This document shows, in pieces, positions 1-4,644 of a DNA stretch of 5,461 nucleotides. The position numbers and the translations under genes are program-made. The notes below the pieces were generated by a model. The model did not search any database. It was not told the origin of the DNA and saw only the letters and a program-made list of their open reading frames with translations. This stretch comes from Desulfobacterales bacterium (GTDB lineage: Bacteria; Desulfobacterota; Desulfobacteria; Desulfobacterales; Desulfobacteraceae). Position 1 is the stretch's first letter. Every line of letters begins with the position of its first letter. The stretch spans positions 1 to 5,461 of the forward strand of contig JAKSAU010001203.1 in NCBI GenBank assembly GCA_022361535.1, written 5' to 3'.

Positions 1-41
1 CTTCTACATTTCGAACAATCTATTCCGCAATATGCAATCAT
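1..41 (-). CDS. DUF3795-type Cys-rich protein, N-terminus only
   Basis: Only the first 13 codons are in the window; the gene runs off the left edge. Reading leftward from the ATG at 41-39 gives MIAYCGIDCSKCR. The CGxDCxxC pattern (C5, C9, C12) at the extreme N-terminus is the hallmark opening of the DUF3795 family, small cysteine-rich proteins of unknown function that probably bind metal. An AAGGA ribosome-binding site lies about ten bases upstream (minus strand of 52-56). The start codon lies 26 bases inside a new integron cassette whose 5' end is the TTATCT at 67-62, which is typical spacing for a cassette gene. The family call rests on very few residues, but the motif is distinctive. The role in this cell is unknown. 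Confidence 0.72.
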   Translation of the reverse strand, partial: MIAYCGIDCSKCR

Positions 42-61
42 TTTATTCTATTCCTTGTGGG

Positions 62-185
62 AGATAACGCCTGGTTTCAGTGGCCGCCCCGCAAGATTTT
101 TGGGCTTACGAAGGATTTGCCATGAATTTGAATATTTGACCCCATCGAAGGCGGCATGGCGGTCCACTGCAAACTCTTGTTAGCT
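62..185 (-). other. attC site of the 124-aa-protein cassette
   Basis: On the minus strand the site runs from R'' AGCTAAC (185-179), followed by AA, to R' GTTATCT (68-62), about 124 bases. The L'' box (174-158) and L' box (88-74) pair as GTTT/AAAC, CAGTGG/CCACTG and CCGCC/GGCGG. Two bases of the L'' arm stay unpaired, a G opposite position 170 and an A opposite 163; these are the extrahelical bases that direct strand choice in folded attC sites. R'' is the exact complement of GTTAGCT, the core at the 5' end of this same cassette, rather than of the following cassette's GTTATCT. It begins 6 bases after the preceding stop codon. Confidence 0.93.
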
Positions 186-590
186 TTAATTCTAACTCTC
201 ATCTGGTGCTTCACCAAATTTACTGTATTTTGCTTGCCAACCATCTTCTGTGAATAATTCTCCATGAAGACCATCACTTAGTTCGGCTATATTGGTTCCT
301 TCAACTTTGATTTGAATATCATTTTCAAAATCAAGATTTTCTTGAATGGCGAATAAAAAATCGTGAATTCCAGAATCAATTGATTCAACAATACATCTTC
401 TAACAATATCTATTTGGTCTGGAGACAATGAACTTAATGCATTTTGGAGATTTCTATGAGCTTTCGCCTTGTAAACTCCTTCTGCCAAATTTTCGAATTT
501 TTCTATTGCCCGATCTCTCAGGTTTTCCATTACAAATTTTCCAAATTTATCAAGTTGATTTTCCATTTTTATTTCTTATTTAAAAGCTAA
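68..590 (-). mobile_element. Integron cassette with 124-aa hypothetical gene
   Basis: A 523-bp unit delimited by the G/TT cut points of the cores at 591-585 and 68-62. It holds one gene (566-192) with an 18-base leader from the core to the ATG and then a 124-bp attC. Its first six bases (TTAGCT) complement its own R'' box perfectly, as expected for a unit that has existed as a circle. Confidence 0.9.
192..566 (-). CDS. Conserved-looking hypothetical protein, 124 aa (cassette gene)
   Basis: A small acidic soluble protein with no signal peptide, membrane segment or cysteine cluster. The first half is predicted to be mainly helical (residues 1-80), with a central segment SPDQIDIVRRCIVESIDSGI followed by HDFLFAIQE. 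The C-terminal part, with GLHGELFTEDGWQAKYS, is more mixed and ends in an acidic tail. It reads like a conserved bacterial family, but I cannot name a domain with confidence and assign no function. The ATG at 566 is chosen because it lies 18 bases from the cassette core; the upstream AAGAAAT is a weak ribosome-binding site. Met13 (530) is an alternative start preceded by TTGGAAAA. The TAG stop lies 6 bases before its attC, a typical compact cassette layout. No cassette promoter is evident, so expression may depend on read-through from upstream. Confidence 0.85.
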   Translation of the reverse strand: MENQLDKFGKFVMENLRDRAIEKFENLAEGVYKAKAHRNLQNALSSLSPDQIDIVRRCIVESIDSGIHDFLFAIQENLDFENDIQIKVEGTNIAELSDGLHGELFTEDGWQAKYSKFGEAPDES

Positions 591-680
591 CGACATGATC
601 AGCAAAAGACAGGGCAATACTGAATTCCAATCTGGCATGCGCGTTCCGCCCTGGATTTCTGCTGTATTAACTGGTTAGCA
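585..680 (-). other. attC site of the lipoprotein cassette
   Basis: On the minus strand the site runs from R'' TGCTAAC (680-674) to R' GTTAGCT (591-585), 96 bases. The L'' arm (664-648) reads CAGCA-G-AAATC-CAGGGC and the L' arm (615-600) is GCCCTG-TCTTT-TGCTG. They pair over CAGCA/TGCTG, AAA/TTT and CAGGGC/GCCCTG, with one extra G on the L'' side (opposite 659), the usual extrahelical base, and a two-base mismatch before CAGGGC. R'' exactly complements GTTAGCA, the core at the 5' end of its own cassette at 1389-1383. The stem is less perfect than in the neighbouring attC, so confidence is slightly lower. Confidence 0.87.
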
Positions 681-1388
681 AATTTTCGGTGGTAACCTGA
701 ACCTCCTACCCCACATACACTCTTCTCAGTTAGAAATAGGCATAAAATAATGGCTTTTGATATTCTATTCAATTTTTTTCCATATGTTTTCAAGAAGCTC
801 AATGGGCTCTGATATGCCATCTATTTCGACATACCGCACCTTGTTACGAATCGTAATCTCCCGCCAGGCATCATCTATCCATGCAAAACCTTTGTTTGAT
901 CTGAAATCGACTTTTGTGTCTGGTTGGCCATCAAAATCACGGTCACTGATTGTTGCAATATCATCTCCATTTTCATCTTGTATTGTATAAGTCAACGAAT
1001 CATAGACCCCATCGCCATCTAAATCGACAAGACTAAGTATTGGCAATTCACTGTTTGCATTAAATATATCTAACCCCGATCTTTTTCCAGTTGGGGAAAC
1101 CATGTTGGTCAAGACTTTCTTACCCTTATGGTCCACACGAAATTGATGAAACTTTCCATCCTCAATAAATTCGGCCGGTGGTGATGGAAAAAAGTTTTCC
1201 ATGAAGTAAGAGTATAGCGTGAACCCCTCAAACTCAATTGATCGAAAGTCCGATAGCTTTGCGTCAGGTGCTAATTCATCAAGCTGATCTTGAACTGTAT
1301 CTGAAGAGGACATGTCACAAGAAATCAAAAACAAACAAAAAGACACAACTACAAATGACTTGATCATAGAGTGCTCTCCAAGTGCTAA
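591..1388 (-). mobile_element. Integron cassette with lipoprotein gene
   Basis: A 798-bp unit bounded by the cores at 1389-1383 and 591-585. It carries the lipoprotein gene (1367-765), then 84 non-coding bases (681-764) in which I see no further gene, then a 96-bp attC. The 5' end TTAGCA matches its own R'' TGCTAAC by perfect complementarity. It is the cassette nearest to the right-hand boundary of the array. Confidence 0.86.
765..1367 (-). CDS. Lipoprotein with two DxDxDGxxD calcium-loop-like motifs, 200 aa
   Basis: The ATG at 1367 is preferred over an upstream in-frame ATG at 1409. It has a GGAG ribosome-binding site eight bases upstream, it lies inside the cassette, and it gives a clean lipoprotein signal. 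K3 is followed by a hydrophobic stretch and the lipobox L14-I-S-C17, so C17 should be lipidated. Asp at +2 would favour inner-membrane retention under the E. coli Lol rule, which may not apply in this organism. The mature part has two copies of DxDxDGxxD: D115-D117-D119-G120-D123 and D142-D144-D146-G147-D150. These resemble the calcium loops of EF-hand, dockerin and thrombospondin type 3 repeats. No enzymatic motif is seen and I recognise no named family. Protein binding or a structural envelope role is possible but unproven. Confidence 0.85.
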   Translation of the reverse strand: MIKSFVVVSFCLFLISCDMSSSDTVQDQLDELAPDAKLSDFRSIEFEGFTLYSYFMENFFPSPPAEFIEDGKFHQFRVDHKGKKVLTNMVSPTGKRSGLDIFNANSELPILSLVDLDGDGVYDSLTYTIQDENGDDIATISDRDFDGQPDTKVDFRSNKGFAWIDDAWREITIRNKVRYVEIDGISEPIELLENIWKKIE

Positions 1389-1457
1389 CAGTGTAATATA
1401 CGGAATCATTAAATAGTATACTATACGGAATCCGTCTATTTAGGAAAATAGTTACTA
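1383..1457 (-). other. Array boundary: attI or degenerate attC candidate
   Basis: The core GTTAGCA (minus 1389-1383) must have a partner site to its right. Positions 1396-1407 and 1428-1439 form an imperfect inverted repeat (10 of 12 pairs) that could act as L' and L'' boxes. A GTTACTA at 1451-1457 could stand in for R'', but its complement TAGTAAC does not fit RYYYAAC, and no clear extrahelical base is seen. The alternative is attI, which carries a simple core plus integrase-binding direct repeats; an 11-bp direct repeat is present here. The sequence alone does not decide between these. Confidence 0.35.
1397..1432. repeat. 11-bp direct repeat flanking a 12-bp palindrome
   Basis: TATACGGAATC occurs at 1397-1407 and again at 1422-1432, a 25-base period. 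Between them, overlapping the second copy by three bases, is the perfect palindrome ATAGTATACTAT (1413-1424). On the minus strand this lies 30-65 bases upstream of the lipoprotein start, so it could be a promoter/operator (TATAGT and TATACT resemble -10 boxes, without a good -35) or integrase-binding repeats of an attI site. Confidence 0.6.
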
Positions 1458-1567
1458 TTGAAACTACCGAAAACACCATCAGAACTTACCCTGAGGACAT
1501 TGCTAATGCAAGAAGAAAGATGTTATACGGCCAAATTGACAGAATCAAATCTTGTACAAGCAGCTAA
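1397..1567 (+). other. Short open frame, possible 3' gene remnant
   Basis: Between a TAA at 1394-1396 and a TAA at 1565-1567 this frame is open for 56 codons. Its second half has a protein-like composition, including TIRTYPEDIANARRKMLYGQ and then IDRIKSCTSS at the end. There is no ATG before codon 42 and no ribosome-binding site before any plausible start, so it is not a convincing intact gene. It might be the tail of a gene truncated at the array boundary, or chance. I recognise no family and it does not resemble the C-terminus of a tyrosine recombinase. Apart from this and the repeats, the interval 1390-1663 contains nothing I can name; a TATATT at 1627-1632 is a weak -10 candidate for the following gene. 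Confidence 0.2.
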
Positions 1568-1663
1568 TTAAATCCTGGAATTCAGTCTTTTACCTACTCA
1601 AGTGTTTAAATTTACCAAAAGAGCATTATATTTTCTTCAACCCTTTCATTTTGAGGAGAAAAC

Positions 1664-2743
1664 ATGAAGCACCTTACTATTTTTACACTTCTTTCAATGT
1701 TTCCTTTGATCTGGTCCTGTGCCACAGCACCCAAGAAAGTGATGCGCAACGACCCCTTAATCGGGAAAATCGTAAAAGGAGATACTGGGGAACCCATAAA
1801 TTATAAAAGCCTGGTGAGTACTCTGGCTGACCATGATGTCATCTATCTATCTGAAAAACACGACAACCCAATGCATCATGCGATCCAGATGCGGATTATT
1901 CAAGAGCTTATAGATCAAGGCAGGTCCCCTGCTGTAGGGTTTGAATTTTTCTCTTTTCAGGATACGCCTTTGCTGCTCAACCTTGTGGATGCCCGAAAAA
2001 AAGCCCACACCCCGGACATGGAAAAAAAAGTTGAAACCCGGATGCGGGAAAAACTTGGATGGAAAGGTCAGCCGGATAAAATGTGGGCCTATTACTGGGA
2101 TCTGCTCACCCTGGCTGCTGACAATCAGCTGACTCCAGCCGGACTTGACCTATCATCCACACAGAAACGCAGGATTACCAGAAAAGGAATTTCCGGCCTT
2201 ACTCCCATAGAAAAAAAGCAATTATTTTCCACAGGTCTTTCAAACCCGGCTTATGAATCCTATATGAAATCCATATTCAAGGCAGTCCATTGCGGCATGG
2301 ACCATGGAAAAATGACTGAAAGGCTTTATGATACATGGGTTGCCAGGAACGACAGGATGGCTTTATCCATTGTCCAGCTTTATGAAAGCCTGGCTAAAAA
2401 CCAAGGAGAAAATAAGGATACTAAATCCGGTCCTGTTGTCATTATCATGGGCAATGGACATACGGAATCTGGGCTTGGGGTTATCGACAGAATAAGACAC
2501 TTGAACCCGGAAATTTCCCAAATAAACCTTGCCATGATGGAGATCTTCAGGGAAGAGGCAGACCTGGATGATTACCTTGCGCCCCTGGAACTTGACGGCT
2601 TTGATCCTGTACCACCTGCTGATTTTGTTTGGTTTACCCAACGGGTCTCGTATGAAGATCCATGCAAAAAATTTAAACAGGCGTTGGATAAAATGAAAAA
2701 GAAGGCGGCAGGATCTGAAACACCCAAGCCCAAGACGCCCTAA
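1664..2743 (+). CDS. ChaN-like (Tiki superfamily) haem-binding-type lipoprotein, 359 aa
   Basis: A strong GAGGAG ribosome-binding site precedes the ATG. Residues 1-19 form a lipoprotein signal with C19 in I-W-S-C, predicting an anchored envelope protein; Ala at +2 permits outer-membrane sorting. The body matches the ChaN-like family (Cofac_haem_bdg, Tiki/TraB/EreA fold). Residues 61-72 contain the signature E64-x-H66 with D67 and HH71-72. VGFEFFSFQD follows, then WAYYWDLLTLAADNQLTPAG. Near the end, MGNGH with H266 is the family's conserved C-terminal GxGH-like segment. In characterised ChaN proteins the fold binds haem and is linked to iron uptake; other superfamily members are metalloproteases. 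The usual Gly of GExH is Ser63 here. The tail is Lys/Pro-rich. The stop converges on the hemerythrin gene 18 bases away with no clear terminator. Its actual substrate cannot be told from sequence. Confidence 0.88.
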   Translation: MKHLTIFTLLSMFPLIWSCATAPKKVMRNDPLIGKIVKGDTGEPINYKSLVSTLADHDVIYLSEKHDNPMHHAIQMRIIQELIDQGRSPAVGFEFFSFQDTPLLLNLVDARKKAHTPDMEKKVETRMREKLGWKGQPDKMWAYYWDLLTLAADNQLTPAGLDLSSTQKRRITRKGISGLTPIEKKQLFSTGLSNPAYESYMKSIFKAVHCGMDHGKMTERLYDTWVARNDRMALSIVQLYESLAKNQGENKDTKSGPVVIIMGNGHTESGLGVIDRIRHLNPEISQINLAMMEIFREEADLDDYLAPLELDGFDPVPPADFVWFTQRVSYEDPCKKFKQALDKMKKKAAGSETPKPKTP

Positions 2744-2761
2744 ACATGATTATAATAAGGG

Positions 2762-3178
2762 TTATTTGGCTTTAGATTTATCAATCAAGTCTTTTAGTTT
2801 AAAATCTTCTTTGAGAATATGCTGTCTTAACCAGTTTTCAAGGCGTTTGATTACTTCTGAATTGAGGACATGATTACCGGATTCAAGATCCTGTATCATC
2901 TTTTCTATTTCTATGGAAAAAAGAGCGTGGATTTTTTTATGTTTTTCCAAGTCCGGCATTTCTAATTCTGCCATCACCTCTTCTTCTTTTACGAAATGAT
3001 ATTTGCTATATTCCCTCATTTCTTTTAGGGCATCAATACCGGTTGTAGTAAAGCCTTTATGGTCAGGATTCATCATCCTGTCATGGGCTTCATTGTAGAT
3101 TGAAACCCATTTTTTATGCTGGGCATCCAACTCCGGATGGTTAATACTGAATTTTTCGGTCCATTCAATTATGGGCAT
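2762..3178 (-). CDS. Bacteriohemerythrin, 138 aa, full ligand set
   Basis: A single-domain four-helix hemerythrin that binds O2 at a non-haem di-iron site in the cytoplasm; no signal peptide is present. All expected iron ligands can be placed: H21 (DAQHKKW), H61 and E65 (HFVKEEE), H80 and H84 (HKKIH), and H120 and D125 (HILKED). The length is typical of stand-alone bacteriohemerythrins, and the opening IIEWTEKFSI is the usual family N-terminus. In anaerobes and microaerophiles these proteins are thought to sense, store or scavenge oxygen. The ATG at 3178 has a GGAG site seven bases upstream and a good sigma-70-type promoter 33 bases upstream. It is divergent from the small eight-Cys protein and convergent with the ChaN-like gene, so it is probably monocistronic. 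Confidence 0.95.
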   Translation of the reverse strand: MPIIEWTEKFSINHPELDAQHKKWVSIYNEAHDRMMNPDHKGFTTTGIDALKEMREYSKYHFVKEEEVMAELEMPDLEKHKKIHALFSIEIEKMIQDLESGNHVLNSEVIKRLENWLRQHILKEDFKLKDLIDKSKAK

Positions 3179-3210
3179 ATATGGTCTCCGTAAACTAAGA
3201 AATAAGGTGT

Positions 3211-3239
3211 ATAATATCGCCCATGGATATAAATTTCAA
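3211..3239 (-). promoter_or_regulatory. Sigma-70-type promoter for bacteriohemerythrin
   Basis: On the minus strand TTGAAA (3239-3234) and TATTAT (3216-3211) are separated by exactly 17 bases, each differing from consensus at one position. The predicted transcription start is near 3204, leaving a leader of about 26 bases with the ribosome-binding site. Confidence 0.65.
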
Positions 3240-3262
3240 TATGCACCCTTCCACATTTTTTC

Positions 3263-3290
3263 TTTACAAACCACTTAAATGGGTTATTCT
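3263..3290 (+). promoter_or_regulatory. Candidate promoter for the eight-Cys small protein
   Basis: TTTACA (3263-3268) and TATTCT (3285-3290) are 16 bases apart. The -35 is one base off consensus and the -10 is weaker. Transcription would begin near 3297, about 44 bases before the ATG. It is divergent from, and does not overlap, the hemerythrin promoter. Confidence 0.45.
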
Positions 3291-3340
3291 ATGAATCAGG
3301 TTCACAATTTTTGACAAATTCAGCAAATCAGGAGAATACT

Positions 3341-3514
3341 ATGGCATCAGAAAAAGTCTGTCCCACATGCAAAGGCAAGAAAATCCTCGTTGGAAACTGT
3401 GAATGTAATGCAGAATGGCGCACCAGTGATCCAGACGACAGAACTGACGACTGCATCTGCGAACCGGACCAGAAATGCCCTGACTGCAATGGAACTGGGG
3501 TTGTTCAAGAATAG
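3341..3514 (+). CDS. Small eight-cysteine zinc-ribbon-like protein, 57 aa
   Basis: The ATG at 3341 has an AGGAG site seven bases upstream. An upstream in-frame TTG at 3311 lacks one and is not used. The protein has eight cysteines in a near-symmetrical layout: CPTCKGK (C7, C10), C20-E-C22, C38-I-C40 and CPDCNGTG (C46, C49). The outer CxxCxGx units resemble the zinc-binding repeats of the DnaJ central domain, and the inner CxC pairs could complete two four-Cys sites. The middle is acidic (DPDDRTDD). Zinc or another metal is likely; the function is unknown. It is too short for a DnaJ co-chaperone and has no J domain. It may be a metal-binding or protein-interaction module. It is divergent from the hemerythrin, which could mean shared regulation. 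Confidence 0.82.
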   Translation: MASEKVCPTCKGKKILVGNCECNAEWRTSDPDDRTDDCICEPDQKCPDCNGTGVVQE

Positions 3515-3530
3515 GTTAACCAGTTGATTT

Positions 3531-3989
3531 TCAACCGATCATGTAAGTTGCAGTGCCTGTGGCGATACGTACTTCGCTGTCATTGAACAGGTCAATTTTA
3601 GAAACAACAATCCGGGAGCCGGCCCTTATGGTCCGGCTTCTGCATTCAAAAGACTCGCCTTTGCCAGGGCGAAGGTAGTCCACCCGCATGTCAATAGTGG
3701 CCGAGGCAATCAATTTTGCCTGCAACTCTTCCAGCGTAGCCCCTTCATTTACTTTAACACATGAAATCAGTGCGCTTAGTCCACCTGTTAAATCAATGAC
3801 TGCTGCCGTAACCCCGCCGTGGAGGATTCCTGCAGCAGAATTTCCAATCAAATCAGGCTTCATTGGAAATGAAGTGACAGCCTCTCCATTTTCATATCCC
3901 AGGTGGTCAATGGATATACCCAAGACTTTATTAAACGGCAACCATTCCAGGTAGTAGTGTTTGATGGTTTCCAGAAGATTATCAAGCAT
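3531..3989 (-). CDS. yigI: YigI-like hotdog-fold acyl-CoA thioesterase, 152 aa
   Basis: A PaaI/YigI-type hotdog thioesterase that should hydrolyse acyl-CoA thioesters in the cytoplasm. The segment LPFNKVLGI (17-25) and the end ATGTATYMIG are very like E. coli YigI. The active-site region is I48-G-N50 followed by ILHGGVTAAVID, with N50, H57-G-G and D66 in the positions expected of the family. IDMRVDYLRPGKGE follows, another family signature. The length is normal for a single hotdog domain, which would act as a dimer or tetramer. An AAAGGAG site lies four bases before the ATG. The gene starts 14 bases after the methyltransferase stop, so the two are probably cotranscribed and perhaps coupled. 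Exact chain-length preference cannot be read from sequence. The symbol is by resemblance only. Confidence 0.88.
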   Translation of the reverse strand: MLDNLLETIKHYYLEWLPFNKVLGISIDHLGYENGEAVTSFPMKPDLIGNSAAGILHGGVTAAVIDLTGGLSALISCVKVNEGATLEELQAKLIASATIDMRVDYLRPGKGESFECRSRTIRAGSRIVVSKIDLFNDSEVRIATGTATYMIG

Positions 3990-4003
3990 AGCACTCCTTT
4001 TTA

Positions 4004-4627
4004 TCAGGGGTGTTTTACTTTGAGCACCCCTAACGTTTTGGTCATCTCAAGTTCTTCATAACGGCCTGTTGCCAAGGCAATCTCATACACCTGTCTGGGC
4101 GGCTGCCCTCCTTCTTCAGGGTTGAAAAAGATATCATGGATCACAAGGAATCCGTCTTTCATGATATGCGGGGACCAGGTGGTGAAATCCGTGTGAGCTG
4201 CTTCAAAAGAATGGCCTCCGTCAATAAATACCATGGCAAGAGGTGTTTTCCACATCCGGCCGGCAATTTCAGACTTGGACACAATGGGAACCACGGTTTC
4301 TTCAAGGCCAGCCTTTTCAAGGGTGTTTCTGAACAATGGTAATGTATTGATACCTTCAGTTGAATCGTCGTACAGGTCGGGGTCAAAATACTCTTCGCCA
4401 GGCTGCTGTTCTTCGGATCCTGTGTGATGATCAATAGAATAAAGAATACTTGTGTTTGCCTTGCAGGCAGAGCCGATAATGGCGGCGGACCGTCCGCAAT
4501 AGGAACCGATTTCTAAAAGCGGCCCCATTTTGGAGGCCTCATAAGAAACATCATAAAGGCGCAAGGCTTCTTCATCGTGCATAAAGCCTTTGATGGTATT
4601 TAAAAACTGGAAGTCAAGCTGGCTCAT
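4004..4627 (-). CDS. Class I SAM-dependent methyltransferase (Methyltransf_24 type), 207 aa
   Basis: A Rossmann-fold methyltransferase using S-adenosylmethionine; the acceptor is unknown. Motif I is LLEIGSYCGRSA (37-48), with the Gly-rich turn at G41-G45. The acidic residue after strand 2 is D66 in YSIDHHTG. VFIDGGHSFE (133-142, D136) and LVIHDIF (161-167) are characteristic of the Methyltransf_24 group, which includes cephalosporin-hydroxylase-like and O-methyltransferase-like proteins; HD164-165 may bind a metal. An acidic insertion near 71-91 may shape the acceptor pocket. There is no signal peptide. The start at 4627 has a GTGGA-type site and lies 17 bases after the ftsK stop, implying transcription with ftsK. 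The stop codon sits at the base of a stem-loop. Confidence 0.87.
   Translation of the reverse strand: MSQLDFQFLNTIKGFMHDEEALRLYDVSYEASKMGPLLEIGSYCGRSAAIIGSACKANTSILYSIDHHTGSEEQQPGEEYFDPDLYDDSTEGINTLPLFRNTLEKAGLEETVVPIVSKSEIAGRMWKTPLAMVFIDGGHSFEAAHTDFTTWSPHIMKDGFLVIHDIFFNPEEGGQPPRQVYEIALATGRYEELEMTKTLGVLKVKHP
4006..4031 (-). other. Intercistronic stem-loop between methyltransferase and thioesterase
   Basis: AGGGGTG and CACCCCT form a perfect 7-bp inverted repeat (4006-4012 and 4025-4031) around a 12-base loop. On the transcribed strand it spans the last codons of the methyltransferase and its 3' arm ends on the first base of the TGA stop, a few bases before the thioesterase ribosome-binding site. 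No run of T follows, so it is not a standard intrinsic terminator. It may affect mRNA stability or translational coupling. Confidence 0.5.
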
Positions 4628-4644
4628 GGTTTTTCCACTTTAAT

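Larger units (their letters stand above)
1..1389 (-). mobile_element. Integron gene-cassette array (three cassettes visible)
   Basis: Three consecutive leftward genes are separated by attC-type recombination sites, with core sites on the minus strand at 1389-1383 (GTTAGCA), 591-585 (GTTAGCT) and 68-62 (GTTATCT). Cutting each between G and TT defines cassettes 1388-591 and 590-68 and the start of a third at 67. All genes share one orientation, each occupies most of its cassette, and intergenic space is almost entirely attC; these are standard integron properties. No intI integrase is visible, so this may be the integrase-proximal end of an integron whose intI lies elsewhere, or a cluster of attC sites lacking an integrase. 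The array continues past the left edge. Confidence 0.9.

Noticed and set aside
77..277. Leftward 66-codon open frame
   Set aside because: It runs through the attC stem and overlaps the 3' end of the 124-aa gene in another frame; its sequence is explained by the attC repeats and it has no convincing ribosome-binding site.
728..734. GTTAGAA as an alternative R'' box of the lipoprotein cassette
   Set aside because: Its complement TTCTAAC does not match the cassette's own start TTAGCA, and no paired L boxes adjoin it; TGCTAAC at 680-674 fits both tests.
599..820. Leftward 73-codon open frame
   Set aside because: It overlaps the lipoprotein C-terminus and attC in a different frame, and it has no family-like features.
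757..990. Rightward 77-codon open frame
   Set aside because: It is antisense to the lipoprotein gene, which has a signal peptide, lipobox and repeated motif; this frame is a shadow.
1390..1663. Integron integrase remnant
   Set aside because: Reading this interval on both strands gives no recognisable tyrosine-recombinase motif (no HxxR-type or terminal catalytic Tyr context).
1552..1806. Rightward 84-codon open frame
   Set aside because: It overlaps the ChaN-like gene's start in another frame and would begin from a non-ATG codon without a ribosome-binding site.
2744..2761. Terminator between the ChaN-like and hemerythrin genes
   Set aside because: The 18-base gap holds no stem-loop that I can see.
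3515..3536. GTTGA-TTT-TCAAC hairpin between convergent genes as a terminator
   Set aside because: The stem is only five A/T-rich pairs and lacks a T-run, too weak to call.
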